Assembly: GCA_036734545.1 (NCBI GenBank)
Contig: DAIMYJ010000015.1
Coordinates: forward strand, 1-46,089
Source: UBA7236 sp036734545
Lineage (GTDB): Bacteria > Bacteroidota > Bacteroidia > Chitinophagales > BACL12
Length of the DNA: 46,089 nucleotides
Direction: 5' to 3'
Positions 1-8,647 of the stretch are shown here, in pieces. The notes under the pieces are model-generated. The model worked only from the letters and a program-made list of their open reading frames with translations. It was not told where the DNA came from and made no database searches. The stretch's first letter is position 1. The number at the start of each line of letters is the position of its first letter. A program made the translations under genes and the position numbers.

Positions 1-112
1 GAATGACAGTAAAACCGGCCGCAGGTTAATTATGGGTGTGAACCCCGATAAAGTTCGCAAACGGCTTACCTGCACTCTCTCCTGGCTTTTTTTAGGGGTT
101 TGTGCACATACC

Positions 113-144
113 TTTGTGAATATCCTCACCCCTTCTTATCTTTG
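113..144 (+). promoter_or_regulatory. Candidate Bacteroidota promoter for the ribosomal gene run
   Basis: TTTG at 113-116 is followed after exactly 20 bases by TATCTTTG at 137-144. This matches the -33 TTTG / -7 TAnnTTTG promoter described for Bacteroidota, with spacing in the usual 19-21 range. It would start a leader of roughly 35 nt before the rpsL start at 183. The remainder of 1-182 shows no convincing gene or hairpin; a short open frame from about 32 to 178 has no recognisable product. Confidence 0.75.
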
Positions 145-182
145 CAGCCCCAAATTTTTAAAACGTAAAGGTTAATAACTGA

Positions 183-584
183 ATGCCTACTATTCAACAG
201 TTAGTCCGCAAAGGAAGGGATGTAATGAAAAGTCCCAGCAAAAGCCGTGCGTTGGATGCATGTCCGCAAAAGCGCGGTGTGTGCACCAGGGTTTATACCA
301 CCACGCCCAAGAAGCCGAACTCGGCCCTGCGCAAGGTGGCTAAGGTGCGCCTGACCAACCAGACCGAGATCATCGCCTACATTCCGGGCGAAGGACACAA
401 CCTCCAGGAGCACTCTATCGTGCTTATCCGCGGAGGCAGGGTGAAAGACCTTCCCGGTGTGCGTTACCACATCGTGCGTGGCGCCCTCGATACCGCAGGC
501 GTGAACAACCGCAAGAAGAGCCGCTCCAAGTACGGTACCAAGCGTCCGAAAGCCGGTGCAGCCGCTCCTGCAGGGAAGAAATAA
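183..584 (+). CDS. rpsL: 30S ribosomal protein S12
   Basis: S12 sits at the decoding centre of the 30S subunit and helps set translational accuracy. The 133-residue product starts MPTIQQLVRKGR, as in most bacterial S12, which fixes the start. TTTPKKPNSALRK at residues 39-51 carries the lysine linked to streptomycin sensitivity, and the lysines there are wild type. Asp89 just before LPGVRYHIVRG is the position that is methylthiolated in many bacteria. The tail is Ala/Lys-rich. First gene of the 33-gene run; the promoter candidate at 113-144 is the likely driver. The Shine-Dalgarno signal is weak, as is usual in this phylum. Confidence 0.98.
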   Translation: MPTIQQLVRKGRDVMKSPSKSRALDACPQKRGVCTRVYTTTPKKPNSALRKVAKVRLTNQTEIIAYIPGEGHNLQEHSIVLIRGGRVKDLPGVRYHIVRGALDTAGVNNRKKSRSKYGTKRPKAGAAAPAGKK

Positions 585-616
585 ATTGAGAAACATCTAG
601 CGTATACCTATATACA

Positions 617-1084
617 ATGAGAAAGTTAAAACCGAAGAAAAGGATACTCCCCGGCGACCCGCGTTTCAATGACGCACTGGTAACCCGCTTCGTAAATATG
701 ATGATGTGGCAAGGCAAGAAAAGCACTGCCTTTTCCAGTTTCTATGATGCCCTCGAACTGGTAGAGAAACAAACCGGTGAGAATGGCTACGAGATCTGGA
801 AAAAAGCCCTCAGCAACGTAACCCCGGGTGTGGAAGTGAAAAGCCGCCGTATCGGTGGTGCCAACTTCCAGATCCCTACTGAGATCCGCCCCGACCGCAA
901 GGTGAGCCTTTCCATGAAATGGCTTATCATGTTCAGCCGCAAGCGCAGCGGCCGCTCCATGGCCGAGAAACTGGCCGCCGAGATCGTAGCTGCGTCTAAA
1001 GGCGAAGGCGCGACTATCAAGAAGAAAGAAGACGTGCACAAAATGGCCGAGGCCAACAAGGCATTCGCCCATTTCAAATCGTAA
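617..1084 (+). CDS. rpsG: 30S ribosomal protein S7
   Basis: S7 nucleates assembly of the 3' domain of 16S rRNA and forms part of the 30S head near the E site. The 155-residue product begins MRKLKPKKRI, a basic start typical of S7, and contains VTRFVNMMM near residue 21 and the conserved block EVKSRRIGGANFQIPTEIRP near residues 73-92. Its length is normal for the family. It lies 32 nt after rpsL and 25 nt before fusA, the classical str order. In E. coli S7 represses its own operon; no such site can be recognised here. Confidence 0.98.
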   Translation: MRKLKPKKRILPGDPRFNDALVTRFVNMMMWQGKKSTAFSSFYDALELVEKQTGENGYEIWKKALSNVTPGVEVKSRRIGGANFQIPTEIRPDRKVSLSMKWLIMFSRKRSGRSMAEKLAAEIVAASKGEGATIKKKEDVHKMAEANKAFAHFKS

Positions 1085-1109
1085 TCAGGTAAAGTAAGCA
1101 GGAATTAAT

Positions 1110-3212
1110 ATGGCAAGGGACCTTAAATATACCAGAAACATCGGGATCGCAGCCCACATCGACGCCGGTAAGACTACCACTACCGAGCGTATCCTTTTTT
1201 ACACCGGTATCACCCACAGGATCGGTGAGGTGCATGAAGGTGCTGCTACCATGGACTGGATGGAACAGGAGAAGGAACGTGGTATCACGATCACTTCCGC
1301 TGCTACCACTACCAGCTGGAAATATAATAACGAAGAATTCAAGGTAAATATCATCGATACCCCCGGACACGTTGACTTCACCGTTGAAGTAGAGCGCTCA
1401 CTGCGCGTACTCGACGGCGTGGTTGCCCTGTTCTGTGCAGTGGGTGGCGTAGAGCCGCAGTCTGAGACCGTTTGGCGCCAGGCTAACCGCTACCGCGTTC
1501 CCCGTATCGGATTTGTGAACAAAATGGACCGCTCCGGTGCCGACTTCCTCGACGTGGTGCGTCAGGTGCGTGAAGTACTGGGCGCTAACCCCGTGCCGCT
1601 GGTACTTCCTATCGGCGCTGAAGAAACTTTCCGCGGTGTGGTTGACCTGATCGCCAACCGTGCCATCATCTGGGATGAAGAGACACAAGGTATGACCTAC
1701 AAGGTGATCGACATCCCCGAGGATATGAAGGATGAAGTGATCGAATACCGCGGTAAACTCGTTGAGGCCGTTGCCGAATACGAAGATGCCCTGCTCGAGA
1801 AATTCTTCGAAAACCCGGATTCTATCACGGAAGATGAACTGATCCAGGCTATCCGCAAGGCTACCATCGATATCGCCATCATCCCGATGCTGTGCGGTTC
1901 TTCATTCAAGAACAAAGGTGTTCAGTTCATGCTCGATGCCGTTTGTCGCTACCTCCCTTCACCGCTCGATATCGAAGCCGTGAAAGGTACCAACCCCGAC
2001 ACCGAAGAGGAACTGATCCGCCGTCCGGATGCTAAAGAGCCGTTTACCGCTCTGGCTTTTAAAATTATGACCGACCCGTTTGTGGGGCGTCTTGCCTTCT
2101 TCCGCGTTTACAGCGGACGACTGGATTCAGGCTCCTATGTGCTGAATACCCGCACCGGCAAGAAAGAACGTATCTCCCGCATCCTCCAGATGCACGCCAA
2201 TAAGCAGAACCCGATCGACTTCATCGAAGCCGGTGACATTGGTGCTGCCGTTGGTTTCAAGGATATCCGCACCGGTGACACCCTGTGTGATGAGTCTAAC
2301 CCGATCGCACTGGAAAGCATCAAGTTCCCGGATCCGGTGATCGGTCTCGCCATCGAGCCTAAGACCACTGCCGATACCGATAAACTGGGTATGGCACTGT
2401 CTAAACTCGCTGAAGAAGACCCGACCTTCAAAGTGTTCTTCGATGATGAGACAGGCCAGACCGTTATCCGCGGTATGGGTGAGTTGCACCTCGAGATCAT
2501 CGTTGACCGTCTGAAGCGTGAATTCAAACTCGAAGTAAATCAGGGTGCTCCTGAAGTGGCTTACAAAGAAGCCTTCACCAAGGTATATAAGCACCGTGAA
2601 ACATATAAGAAGCAAACCGGTGGTCGCGGTAAATTCGCCGACATCCAGTTTGAGATCGGTCCCGCTGATGACGGCGTGATCGGCCTGCAGTTCGTGAATG
2701 ATATTTTCGGTGGTTCTATCCCCCGCGAATTCATCCCGGCCGTAGAAAAAGGTTTCAAGGAAGCGATGAGCACCGGTGTATTGGCCGGATACAATGTCGA
2801 CAGCATGAAAGTGCGCCTGTTCGACGGTTCATTCCACGCGGTTGACTCCGATCAGTTCTCTTTCGAGATGTGTGCTAAGATGGCTTTCCGCGAAGCAGGC
2901 CGCAACGCCGGTCCGCAACTGCTGGAGCCTATCATGAAACTCGAAGTGATCACACCTGAAGACCACATGGGTGATGTGATCGGTGACCTTAACCGTCGCC
3001 GTGGTATGATCGAAGGTTTCGATAACAAGAACAACGCTACCGTGATCAAGGCTAAGGTGCCGCTGAGCGAAATGTTCGGTTACGTTACCCAGCTCCGTAC
3101 CATCACTTCCGGACGTGCTACTTCCATCCTCGAGTTCTCTCACTTCGCTGCGGCACCGAACAACATTGCCGAAGAGGTGATAGCGAAATCCAAAGGAAAA
3201 GTAACAGCTTAA
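1110..3212 (+). CDS. fusA: Translation elongation factor G
   Basis: EF-G is the GTPase that drives ribosomal translocation and, with ribosome recycling factor, splits post-termination ribosomes. The 700-residue protein shows the G1 loop AHIDAGKT at residues 15-22, the switch RGIT at 57-60, DTPGH at 83-87 and NKMD at 137-140. Domains II to V follow at full length, with GRGKFADIQ in domain IV and GDLNRRRGMIEGF in domain V. It sits 25 nt after rpsG and 25 nt before rpsJ. The tuf gene that follows fusA in many bacteria is absent, so EF-Tu must be encoded elsewhere. Confidence 0.98.
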   Translation: MARDLKYTRNIGIAAHIDAGKTTTTERILFYTGITHRIGEVHEGAATMDWMEQEKERGITITSAATTTSWKYNNEEFKVNIIDTPGHVDFTVEVERSLRVLDGVVALFCAVGGVEPQSETVWRQANRYRVPRIGFVNKMDRSGADFLDVVRQVREVLGANPVPLVLPIGAEETFRGVVDLIANRAIIWDEETQGMTYKVIDIPEDMKDEVIEYRGKLVEAVAEYEDALLEKFFENPDSITEDELIQAIRKATIDIAIIPMLCGSSFKNKGVQFMLDAVCRYLPSPLDIEAVKGTNPDTEEELIRRPDAKEPFTALAFKIMTDPFVGRLAFFRVYSGRLDSGSYVLNTRTGKKERISRILQMHANKQNPIDFIEAGDIGAAVGFKDIRTGDTLCDESNPIALESIKFPDPVIGLAIEPKTTADTDKLGMALSKLAEEDPTFKVFFDDETGQTVIRGMGELHLEIIVDRLKREFKLEVNQGAPEVAYKEAFTKVYKHRETYKKQTGGRGKFADIQFEIGPADDGVIGLQFVNDIFGGSIPREFIPAVEKGFKEAMSTGVLAGYNVDSMKVRLFDGSFHAVDSDQFSFEMCAKMAFREAGRNAGPQLLEPIMKLEVITPEDHMGDVIGDLNRRRGMIEGFDNKNNATVIKAKVPLSEMFGYVTQLRTITSGRATSILEFSHFAAAPNNIAEEVIAKSKGKVTA

Positions 3213-3237
3213 TTAATCAGTAAAGAATACCAGGAAT

Positions 3238-3543
3238 ATGACCTATAAGATCAGAATGAAGCTGAAGTCGTTTGACCACACACTGGTGGACAAAACAGCT
3301 GAGAAGATCGTAAAGACCGTTCGCAATACCGGTGCCGTGGTAACGGGTCCGATCCCACTGCCTACGCAGAAGAAGATCTATACCGTACTCCGTTCACCCC
3401 ACGTGAATAAGAAATCCCGTGAGCAGTTCCAACTGTGCACCTACAAGCGTTTGCTGGATATCTACAGCGCTACCAATAAGACTGTAGATGCACTGCAGAA
3501 ACTGGAACTGCCGAGTGGTGTAGAAGTAGAAATCAAAATCTAA
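3238..3543 (+). CDS. rpsJ: 30S ribosomal protein S10
   Basis: S10 is a 30S head protein and, as NusE, also a transcription antitermination partner of NusB. The 101-residue product carries the signatures IRMKLKSFDHTLVD near the N-terminus and GPIPLPTQKKIYTVLRSPHV near residues 38-57. The internal loop ends SREQFQLCTYKRL, as expected. It starts the S10 gene order, placed 25 nt after fusA without a visible promoter or terminator between them, so str and S10 are probably read together. Confidence 0.98.
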   Translation: MTYKIRMKLKSFDHTLVDKTAEKIVKTVRNTGAVVTGPIPLPTQKKIYTVLRSPHVNKKSREQFQLCTYKRLLDIYSATNKTVDALQKLELPSGVEVEIKI

Positions 3544-3557
3544 ACGCGCATTAGATC

Positions 3558-4175
3558 ATGAAAGGAATAATTGGCAAAAAGATCGGCATGACCCACTATT
3601 TCGGTGAGGATGGCAAAATGATATCCTGCACCGTAGTAGAGGCCGGCCCTTGTGTAGTGTTGCAGAAAAAGACTGACGACACTGACGGATATAACGCGCT
3701 TCAGCTTGGCTTTGACGAGAAGAAAGAGAAGAACGTGAGCAACGGCATGAAAGGCCATTTCAAGAAGTCGAACAGCAAACCGGTACACACCATCCGCGAA
3801 TTCCGCGATTTCAATATCGAGAAGAACGTGGGTGAGACCATCACTGTCGACATCTTCGAGGAAGGCGAATCCGTAAGCGTAGTAGGTACCTCTAAGGGTA
3901 AAGGTTTTCAGGGTGTGGTTAAGCGCCACAACTTCAACGGTGTGGGCCTTCGCACGCACGGTCAGCACGACCGTCACCGCGCCCCGGGTTCCATCGGTTC
4001 ATCCTCGTTCCCGTCACGCGTATTCAAAGGTATGCGCATGGCCGGCCGCATGGGTAACGATACCGTGAAGCAGCGCAACATTAAAGTAGCTAAGATCATT
4101 TCAGAACAGAATCTGATCCTGCTCAACGGTGCAGTACCCGGCAGCAAAGGTTCTTATGTAATAATCGAGAAGTAA
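3558..4175 (+). CDS. rplC: 50S ribosomal protein L3
   Basis: L3 binds the 3' end of 23S rRNA early in assembly and reaches toward the peptidyl transferase centre. The 205-residue protein starts MKGIIGKKIGMTHYF, a standard L3 start, and contains the signature GTSKGKGFQGVVKRHNF and the loop HGQHDRHRAPGSIGSSSFPS near residues 135-154. GMRMAGRMGN follows as usual. It lies 14 nt after rpsJ and only one base before rplD, which implies translational coupling of the next gene. Confidence 0.98.
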   Translation: MKGIIGKKIGMTHYFGEDGKMISCTVVEAGPCVVLQKKTDDTDGYNALQLGFDEKKEKNVSNGMKGHFKKSNSKPVHTIREFRDFNIEKNVGETITVDIFEEGESVSVVGTSKGKGFQGVVKRHNFNGVGLRTHGQHDRHRAPGSIGSSSFPSRVFKGMRMAGRMGNDTVKQRNIKVAKIISEQNLILLNGAVPGSKGSYVIIEK

Positions 4176-4176
4176 C

Positions 4177-4806
4177 ATGAAAGTAGATATCGTAAAAATT
4201 TCCGGCGAAAAGGCTGGCCGTCAGATCGAGCTCAACGAAGCGATCTTCGGCGTGGAGCCTAACGACCATGCGATCTACCTCGCGGTGAAGCAATACCTTG
4301 CCAACCAGCGTCAGGGAACGCATAAAGCGAAAGAACGTAGCGAAGTGGCTGGTTCTACCCGCAAGCTGCACCGTCAGAAAGGTACCGGTGGTTCACGTAA
4401 AGGTGATATCAAGAACCCGGTTTACCGTTCAGGTGGTACCATCTTCGGCCCCCGCCCGCGCAACTACAGCTTCAAACTGAACCGCAAGGTGAAGGAACTG
4501 GCTCGCCGCTCTGCACTGAGCTACAAGGCAAAAGGCAACAACCTGGTGATCGTGGAGGACTTTACCCTCGAGACACCGAAGACCAAAGCCTTTACCGGTA
4601 TCATGAAGAGCATTGGCGTAGAAGGTAAGAAGGCCCTGTTCGTGATCGGCGAGAACGAGAACGTACAGCTGAGCATGCGCAACCTGCCTAAAGTAAGCAG
4701 CGCACGTGCCGAGGATCTGAACACCTACGATGTGATGAATGCCCAGTGCCTGGTACTGTCAGAAAGCGCTGTGAAGCAGATCAACCAAATGGCAGAAAAC
4801 AATTAA
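4177..4806 (+). CDS. rplD: 50S ribosomal protein L4
   Basis: L4 lines the peptide exit tunnel and nucleates 50S assembly. In E. coli it also represses the S10 operon by transcription attenuation and translation block; no equivalent leader can be recognised here. The 209-residue product has the tunnel-loop region RKLHRQKGTGGSRKGD near residues 62-77, then RSGGTIFGPRPRNYSFKLNR and the C-terminal globular part. Start and length are normal for the family. It follows rplC after one base and precedes rplW by 13 nt. Confidence 0.97.
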   Translation: MKVDIVKISGEKAGRQIELNEAIFGVEPNDHAIYLAVKQYLANQRQGTHKAKERSEVAGSTRKLHRQKGTGGSRKGDIKNPVYRSGGTIFGPRPRNYSFKLNRKVKELARRSALSYKAKGNNLVIVEDFTLETPKTKAFTGIMKSIGVEGKKALFVIGENENVQLSMRNLPKVSSARAEDLNTYDVMNAQCLVLSESAVKQINQMAENN

Positions 4807-4819
4807 TTAAGATAATAAG

Positions 4820-5116
4820 ATGGCAAAGCGAATCTTAATCAAACCACTCATCACCGAGAAGACCACCAAGCTCAACGAGCGCAATGGTACCTATGGTTTT
4901 GTGGTAGGTATGGAGGCCAACAAAATCGAGATCAAGAACGCCATAGAGAAACATTATGGTGTGAAGGTGGAGAACGTAAGAACGATCACGGATAAAGGCA
5001 AGTTTGGCTGGAACCGTACACCGTTCGGCATCAGCCAGGGAACCAAAAGCCGTATGAAGAAGGCTTATGTTACCCTGAAACAAGGAGAGACAATTGATTT
5101 TTTCAGCACAATCTAA
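4820..5116 (+). CDS. rplW: 50S ribosomal protein L23
   Basis: L23 sits at the exit of the peptide tunnel and is the docking site for trigger factor and SRP. The 98-residue product begins MAKRILIKPLITEKTTKL, the standard L23 entry with the PLITEK motif, and contains YGVKVENVRT near residue 46. Trigger factor normally contacts a conserved glutamate in the loop of this protein; I did not assign it here with certainty. It is spaced 13 nt after rplD and 8 nt before rplB. Confidence 0.97.
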   Translation: MAKRILIKPLITEKTTKLNERNGTYGFVVGMEANKIEIKNAIEKHYGVKVENVRTITDKGKFGWNRTPFGISQGTKSRMKKAYVTLKQGETIDFFSTI

Positions 5117-5124
5117 TCTGAAAG

Positions 5125-5949
5125 ATGGCATTAAAGAAATATAATCCGGTAACCCCGGGTACGCGATTCAGGATAGGCAATGCCTACTCTGAGGTGACCA
5201 CGGATACACCTGAAAAGAGCTTGTTGCTTCCGGTGAGAAAATCCGGCGGCCGCAACAGTTCCGGTCACCTTACCATGCGCTATATCGGCGGTGGTCACAA
5301 ACGCAAATTCCGCGTGATCGATTTCAAGCGTGATAAGCAGGATGTGCCCGCAACCGTGAAGACCGTGGAATACGATCCGAACCGCACGGCGTTCATCGCC
5401 CTGCTCGTATACGCAGATGGTGAGAAGCGTTATATCCTCGCACCGAACGGTATCCAGGTAGGACAGGCCGTAGTGTCAGGCGCTAATGCTGCCCCTGAAC
5501 TGGGTAACGCCCTGATGCTGCGCAATATCCCGCTCGGTACCATCATCCACAACATCGAGATGTATCCCGGTCGTGGTGGTATGATCGCCCGCAGCGCAGG
5601 AAGCTGGGCTCAGCTGTCAGCAAAAGAAGGTAAGTATGCGATCATCCGCATGCCTTCCGGCGAAACACGCATGATCCTCGATACCTGCTTTGCAACGGTA
5701 GGAACGGTGTCGAACCCCGACCACAACCTGCAGCAGCTCGGTAAAGCCGGCCGCAAGCGTTGGCTGGGCCGTCGCCCGCGCAACCGTGGTGTAGCCATGA
5801 ACCCTGTAGATCACCCGATGGGTGGTGGTGAAGGTCGCTCTTCAGGCGGTCACCCGAGGTCACGCAATGGCCAGATCGCCAAGGGTCTCAAGACACGTCA
5901 ACCGAAGAAGACGTCAAGCAAATTCATTATTAGCAAGCGTAAAAAATAA
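5125..5949 (+). CDS. rplB: 50S ribosomal protein L2
   Basis: L2 is a core 50S protein needed for subunit association and peptidyl transfer. The 274-residue product contains SGGRNSSGHLTMRYIGGGHK near residues 40-59 and the C-terminal signature region NPVDHPMGGGEGRSSGGHPR near residues 227-246, whose His is the residue implicated in activity. It ends in a lysine-rich tail, SKFIISKRKK. The start MALKKYNPVTPGTRF matches the family. Spacing is 8 nt from rplW and 10 nt to rpsS. Confidence 0.98.
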   Translation: MALKKYNPVTPGTRFRIGNAYSEVTTDTPEKSLLLPVRKSGGRNSSGHLTMRYIGGGHKRKFRVIDFKRDKQDVPATVKTVEYDPNRTAFIALLVYADGEKRYILAPNGIQVGQAVVSGANAAPELGNALMLRNIPLGTIIHNIEMYPGRGGMIARSAGSWAQLSAKEGKYAIIRMPSGETRMILDTCFATVGTVSNPDHNLQQLGKAGRKRWLGRRPRNRGVAMNPVDHPMGGGEGRSSGGHPRSRNGQIAKGLKTRQPKKTSSKFIISKRKK

Positions 5950-5959
5950 TTGATAGGTA

Positions 5960-6223
5960 ATGGCACGTTCGATCAAAAAAGGACCATACGTAGATCACAA
6001 CCTGGTTGACAAGGTGGACAAGATGAATGATTCCGGCAAACGCACGGTGATCAAAACCTGGTCTCGCCGTTCTACCATCACCCCTGATATGGTAGGTCAC
6101 ACCTTTGCTGTGCACAATGGCAACAAGTTCATCCCGGTATATGTGACCGAGAACATGGTAGGCCATAAGCTTGGTGAATTTTCACCCACTCGTAACTTCA
6201 AAGCTCACGCTGGTAACAGATAA
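5960..6223 (+). CDS. rpsS: 30S ribosomal protein S19
   Basis: S19 is in the 30S head, pairs with S13 and contacts A-site tRNA and the 50S subunit. The 87-residue protein starts MARSIKKGPYVDHNLVDKV and contains IKTWSRRSTI and GHKLGEFSPTRNFKAHAG, the two standard family motifs. Length is normal. It lies 10 nt after rplB and 5 nt before rplV. Confidence 0.98.
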   Translation: MARSIKKGPYVDHNLVDKVDKMNDSGKRTVIKTWSRRSTITPDMVGHTFAVHNGNKFIPVYVTENMVGHKLGEFSPTRNFKAHAGNR

Positions 6224-6228
6224 TCATT

Positions 6229-6615
6229 ATGGAAGCAGTAGCGAAACTCATCAACAACCCCAGGACCAACAACAACGCCGGTTCTCCGCGTAAGGCCCGC
6301 TATGTGGCGGATATGATCCGTGGTATGGATATCGACAAGGCGCTGTCAGTACTGAGATACACCAATCGTCGTAATGTCACTGCCGTTGAGCAGGTATTGC
6401 GCAGTGCGATCAAGAACTGGGAGCAGAAATATGAAATGGATGCAGCCGACAGCAACCTGTATGTAAAGGAGATCTTTGTGGATGGCGGTAAAACGATGCG
6501 TCGTTTCCTGCCCGCACCGCACGGCCGTGCATACCGCATGCGCAAGCGCACCAACCATATCACTATTAAAGTGGCTTCCCGTAATGCCGCTCAGAACAAC
6601 GATAACAACGCATAA
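6229..6615 (+). CDS. rplV: 50S ribosomal protein L22
   Basis: L22 contacts all 23S rRNA domains and its beta-hairpin lines the exit tunnel, where mutations give macrolide resistance. The 128-residue product has SPRKARYVADMIRG near residues 19-32 and the tunnel-loop and signature region GGKTMRRFLPAPHGRAYRM near residues 86-104, with no visible insertion or deletion in the hairpin. It has a short Asn/Asp/Ala-rich tail. It follows rpsS by 5 nt and precedes rpsC by 17 nt. Confidence 0.97.
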   Translation: MEAVAKLINNPRTNNNAGSPRKARYVADMIRGMDIDKALSVLRYTNRRNVTAVEQVLRSAIKNWEQKYEMDAADSNLYVKEIFVDGGKTMRRFLPAPHGRAYRMRKRTNHITIKVASRNAAQNNDNNA

Positions 6616-6632
6616 TTAAATAACAGATTCGA

Positions 6633-7337
6633 ATGGGACAAAAGTGTAACCCGATAGGCAACAGGTTAGGTATCATCCGCGGATGGGACAGCAACTGGTA
6701 TGGCGGTAAAACAACAGCCGAGAAACTGGTTGAGGACGAAAGGATCCGTCAGTACCTCCATGCCCGAATTTCCAAAGGCGGTATCAGCCGCATTGTGATC
6801 GAGCGCACGCTCAACCGTATCACGGTGACCATCCATACCTCACGCCCCGGTATCATCATCGGTAAAGGTGGTGGCGAAGTGGATAAGCTGAAGGAAGAGC
6901 TGAAGAAGATCACCCAAAAGGAAGTACAGATCAACATCATCGAGATCCGTCGTCCTGAACTGGATGCCAATATTGTAGGCGAAACCATCGCCCGTCAGCT
7001 GGAAGCACGTATCAACTTCCGCCGCGCGATCAAAATGGCCATCGCTTCGACCATGCGCATGGGTGCTGAAGGTGTTAAGATCCGCGTGAGCGGCCGTCTG
7101 AATGGTGCCGAAATGGCCCGCACGGAAGAATATAAGCAGGGTCGCGTGCCGCTGCATACCTTCCGCGCCGATATCGACTACACCTGGAAGGAAGCCCTGA
7201 CCGTATACGGCAAGATCGGCGTACGGGTATGGATCTGTAAAGGTGAAGTACTGGGCAAGCGCGATCTGTCACCTAACGTTGGTGTAGCCCAGGATAAAGA
7301 TCGCAAGCAACAAAGAAGAAGACCGACTAAACGATAA
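6633..7337 (+). CDS. rpsC: 30S ribosomal protein S3
   Basis: S3 lies at the mRNA entry channel and takes part in the ribosomal helicase activity. The 234-residue product starts MGQKCNPIGNRLGIIRGW and has a type II KH domain with the GxxG loop in GIIIGKGGGEVDKL near residues 73-86. The C-terminal half shows GRLNGAEMARTEEYKQGRVP, the standard S3 signature. It ends in a basic tail, KQQRRRPTKR. Spacing is 17 nt from rplV and 14 nt to rplP. Confidence 0.98.
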   Translation: MGQKCNPIGNRLGIIRGWDSNWYGGKTTAEKLVEDERIRQYLHARISKGGISRIVIERTLNRITVTIHTSRPGIIIGKGGGEVDKLKEELKKITQKEVQINIIEIRRPELDANIVGETIARQLEARINFRRAIKMAIASTMRMGAEGVKIRVSGRLNGAEMARTEEYKQGRVPLHTFRADIDYTWKEALTVYGKIGVRVWICKGEVLGKRDLSPNVGVAQDKDRKQQRRRPTKR

Positions 7338-7351
7338 AATAATAGGACATC

Positions 7352-7771
7352 ATGTTAGCGCCTAAGAAAGTAAAACATCGTAAGACATTTAAAGGCAAGA
7401 TCAAGGGAAATGCCAAGCGCGGAACCATGCTATCTACCGGTTCATTCGGTTTGAAGACATTGGAAGAAGGCTGGATCACCGACCGTCAGATCGAAGCAGC
7501 GAGGGTGGCACTGACCCGTCACCTGAAGCGCGAAGGCCAGGTGTGGATCAACATCTTCCCCGATAAGCCTATCACCAAGAAGCCCGCTGAAGTGCGAATG
7601 GGTAAAGGTAAAGGTAACCCCGAATTGTGGGTGGCTGTCGTGAAGCCGGGCAGGATCATGTTCGAGGCCGACGGCGTGCCGCTGGATACCGCCCGCGAAG
7701 CAATGCGTCTGGCAGCAGGTAAATTACCGGTTAAAACAAAATTTGTAGTTCGCAGGGACTACGAAGCATAA
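7352..7771 (+). CDS. rplP: 50S ribosomal protein L16
   Basis: L16 contacts the A-site tRNA elbow and organises the peptidyl transferase centre. The 139-residue product starts MLAPKKVKHRKTFKGK and contains RQIEAARVALTRHLKREGQV and the signature RMGKGKGNPELWVAVVKPGR near residues 77-96. The C-terminus, LAAGKLPVKTKFVVR, is typical. It lies between rpsC (14 nt) and rpmC (16 nt). Confidence 0.98.
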   Translation: MLAPKKVKHRKTFKGKIKGNAKRGTMLSTGSFGLKTLEEGWITDRQIEAARVALTRHLKREGQVWINIFPDKPITKKPAEVRMGKGKGNPELWVAVVKPGRIMFEADGVPLDTAREAMRLAAGKLPVKTKFVVRRDYEA

Positions 7772-7787
7772 TTAAATACAACGGCAA

Positions 7788-7997
7788 ATGGCTAAGCTAA
7801 AAAGAGAAGATCTCAACCAGCTCAGTACGGAAGACCTGAAGCAGCGTCTTCATGATGATTCCGAGCGCCTGATGAAACTGCGTTTCAACCACGCAGTGAA
7901 CCCGATCGACAATCCGGCACAACTGCGCTACCTGCGCAGGGAGATCGCCCGGTTGAAAACGGAAATGCGTAAACGAGAACTGGCAACCGCCAACTAA
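7788..7997 (+). CDS. rpmC: 50S ribosomal protein L29
   Basis: L29 is a small helical protein next to L23 at the tunnel exit. The 69-residue product has the expected two-helix pattern, with LSTEDLKQRLHDDSERLMKL in the first half and the family motif LRYLRREIARLKTEMRKREL at residues 46-65. It is placed between rplP and rpsQ as in almost all bacteria, with gaps of 16 and 14 nt. Confidence 0.96.
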   Translation: MAKLKREDLNQLSTEDLKQRLHDDSERLMKLRFNHAVNPIDNPAQLRYLRREIARLKTEMRKRELATAN

Positions 7998-8011
7998 AAC
8001 AGTATAAAGGC

Positions 8012-8275
8012 ATGGAACAAAATACCAGAGCATTAAGAAGGACCATTATCGGTGTGGTGACCAGCAACAAGATGGATAAATCCATCACGGTGGCTGTGGA
8101 GCGTAAAGTGATGCACCCGAAGTACGGTAAGTTCCTCAAGAAGACCAAGAAGTACCACGCGCATGACGAGGCGAATGAAGCCAAGACCGGCGACCTGGTG
8201 AAAATCATGGAAACCCGCCCATTGAGCAAACTCAAGAGGTGGAGATTAGTTGACATCGTAGAAAGAGCTAAATAA
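8012..8275 (+). CDS. rpsQ: 30S ribosomal protein S17
   Basis: S17 is a primary 16S rRNA-binding OB-fold protein. The 87-residue product contains GVVTSNKMDKSITVAVERKV near residues 14-33, HPKYGKFLKKTKKYHAHDE, and the family signature GDLVKIMETRPLSKLKRW near residues 60-77. It ends one base before rplN, so the two are likely coupled in translation. Confidence 0.97.
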   Translation: MEQNTRALRRTIIGVVTSNKMDKSITVAVERKVMHPKYGKFLKKTKKYHAHDEANEAKTGDLVKIMETRPLSKLKRWRLVDIVERAK

Positions 8276-8276
8276 C

Positions 8277-8645
8277 ATGATCCAGCAAGAAAGTAGATTA
8301 AAAGTGGCTGACAACAGCGGAGCACGTGAAGTATTGTGTATCCGTGTGCTCGGCAGCACCCGCAGGCGCTATGCGTCGCTGGGCGACAAGATCATCGTTA
8401 CCGTTAAGGATGCACTGCCCGGCGGTGGTATCAAAAAAGGTACTGTCTCCACTGCAGTAGTGGTTCGCACACACAAGGAAGTGCGTCGCAAGGATGGTTC
8501 ATACATCCGTTTTGACGACAATGCCTGTGTATTGCTGAACGCATCTGACGAACCGCGCGGAACACGCATCTTCGGACCCGTGGCACGCGAACTGAGGGAT
8601 AAACAATTCATGAAAATCGTTTCATTGGCACCGGAGGTGTTATAA
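8277..8645 (+). CDS. rplN: 50S ribosomal protein L14
   Basis: L14 is a universally conserved 50S protein at the subunit interface, bridging to 16S rRNA and serving as the RsfS silencing-factor docking site. The 122-residue product starts MIQQESRLKVADNSGAREV and holds the signature DNACVLLNASDEPRGTRIFG near residues 81-100. Length is the exact family norm. It is spaced one base from rpsQ and two from rplX. Confidence 0.98.
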   Translation: MIQQESRLKVADNSGAREVLCIRVLGSTRRRYASLGDKIIVTVKDALPGGGIKKGTVSTAVVVRTHKEVRRKDGSYIRFDDNACVLLNASDEPRGTRIFGPVARELRDKQFMKIVSLAPEVL

Positions 8646-8647
8646 TT

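Noticed and set aside
1..182. Short open frame upstream of rpsL, from about 32 to 178
   Set aside because: About 48 codons without recognisable family, overlapping the promoter candidate; taken as intergenic.
2127..2615. 162-codon minus-strand frame within fusA
   Set aside because: Antisense shadow with no family pattern; such frames recur over all GC-rich ribosomal genes here.
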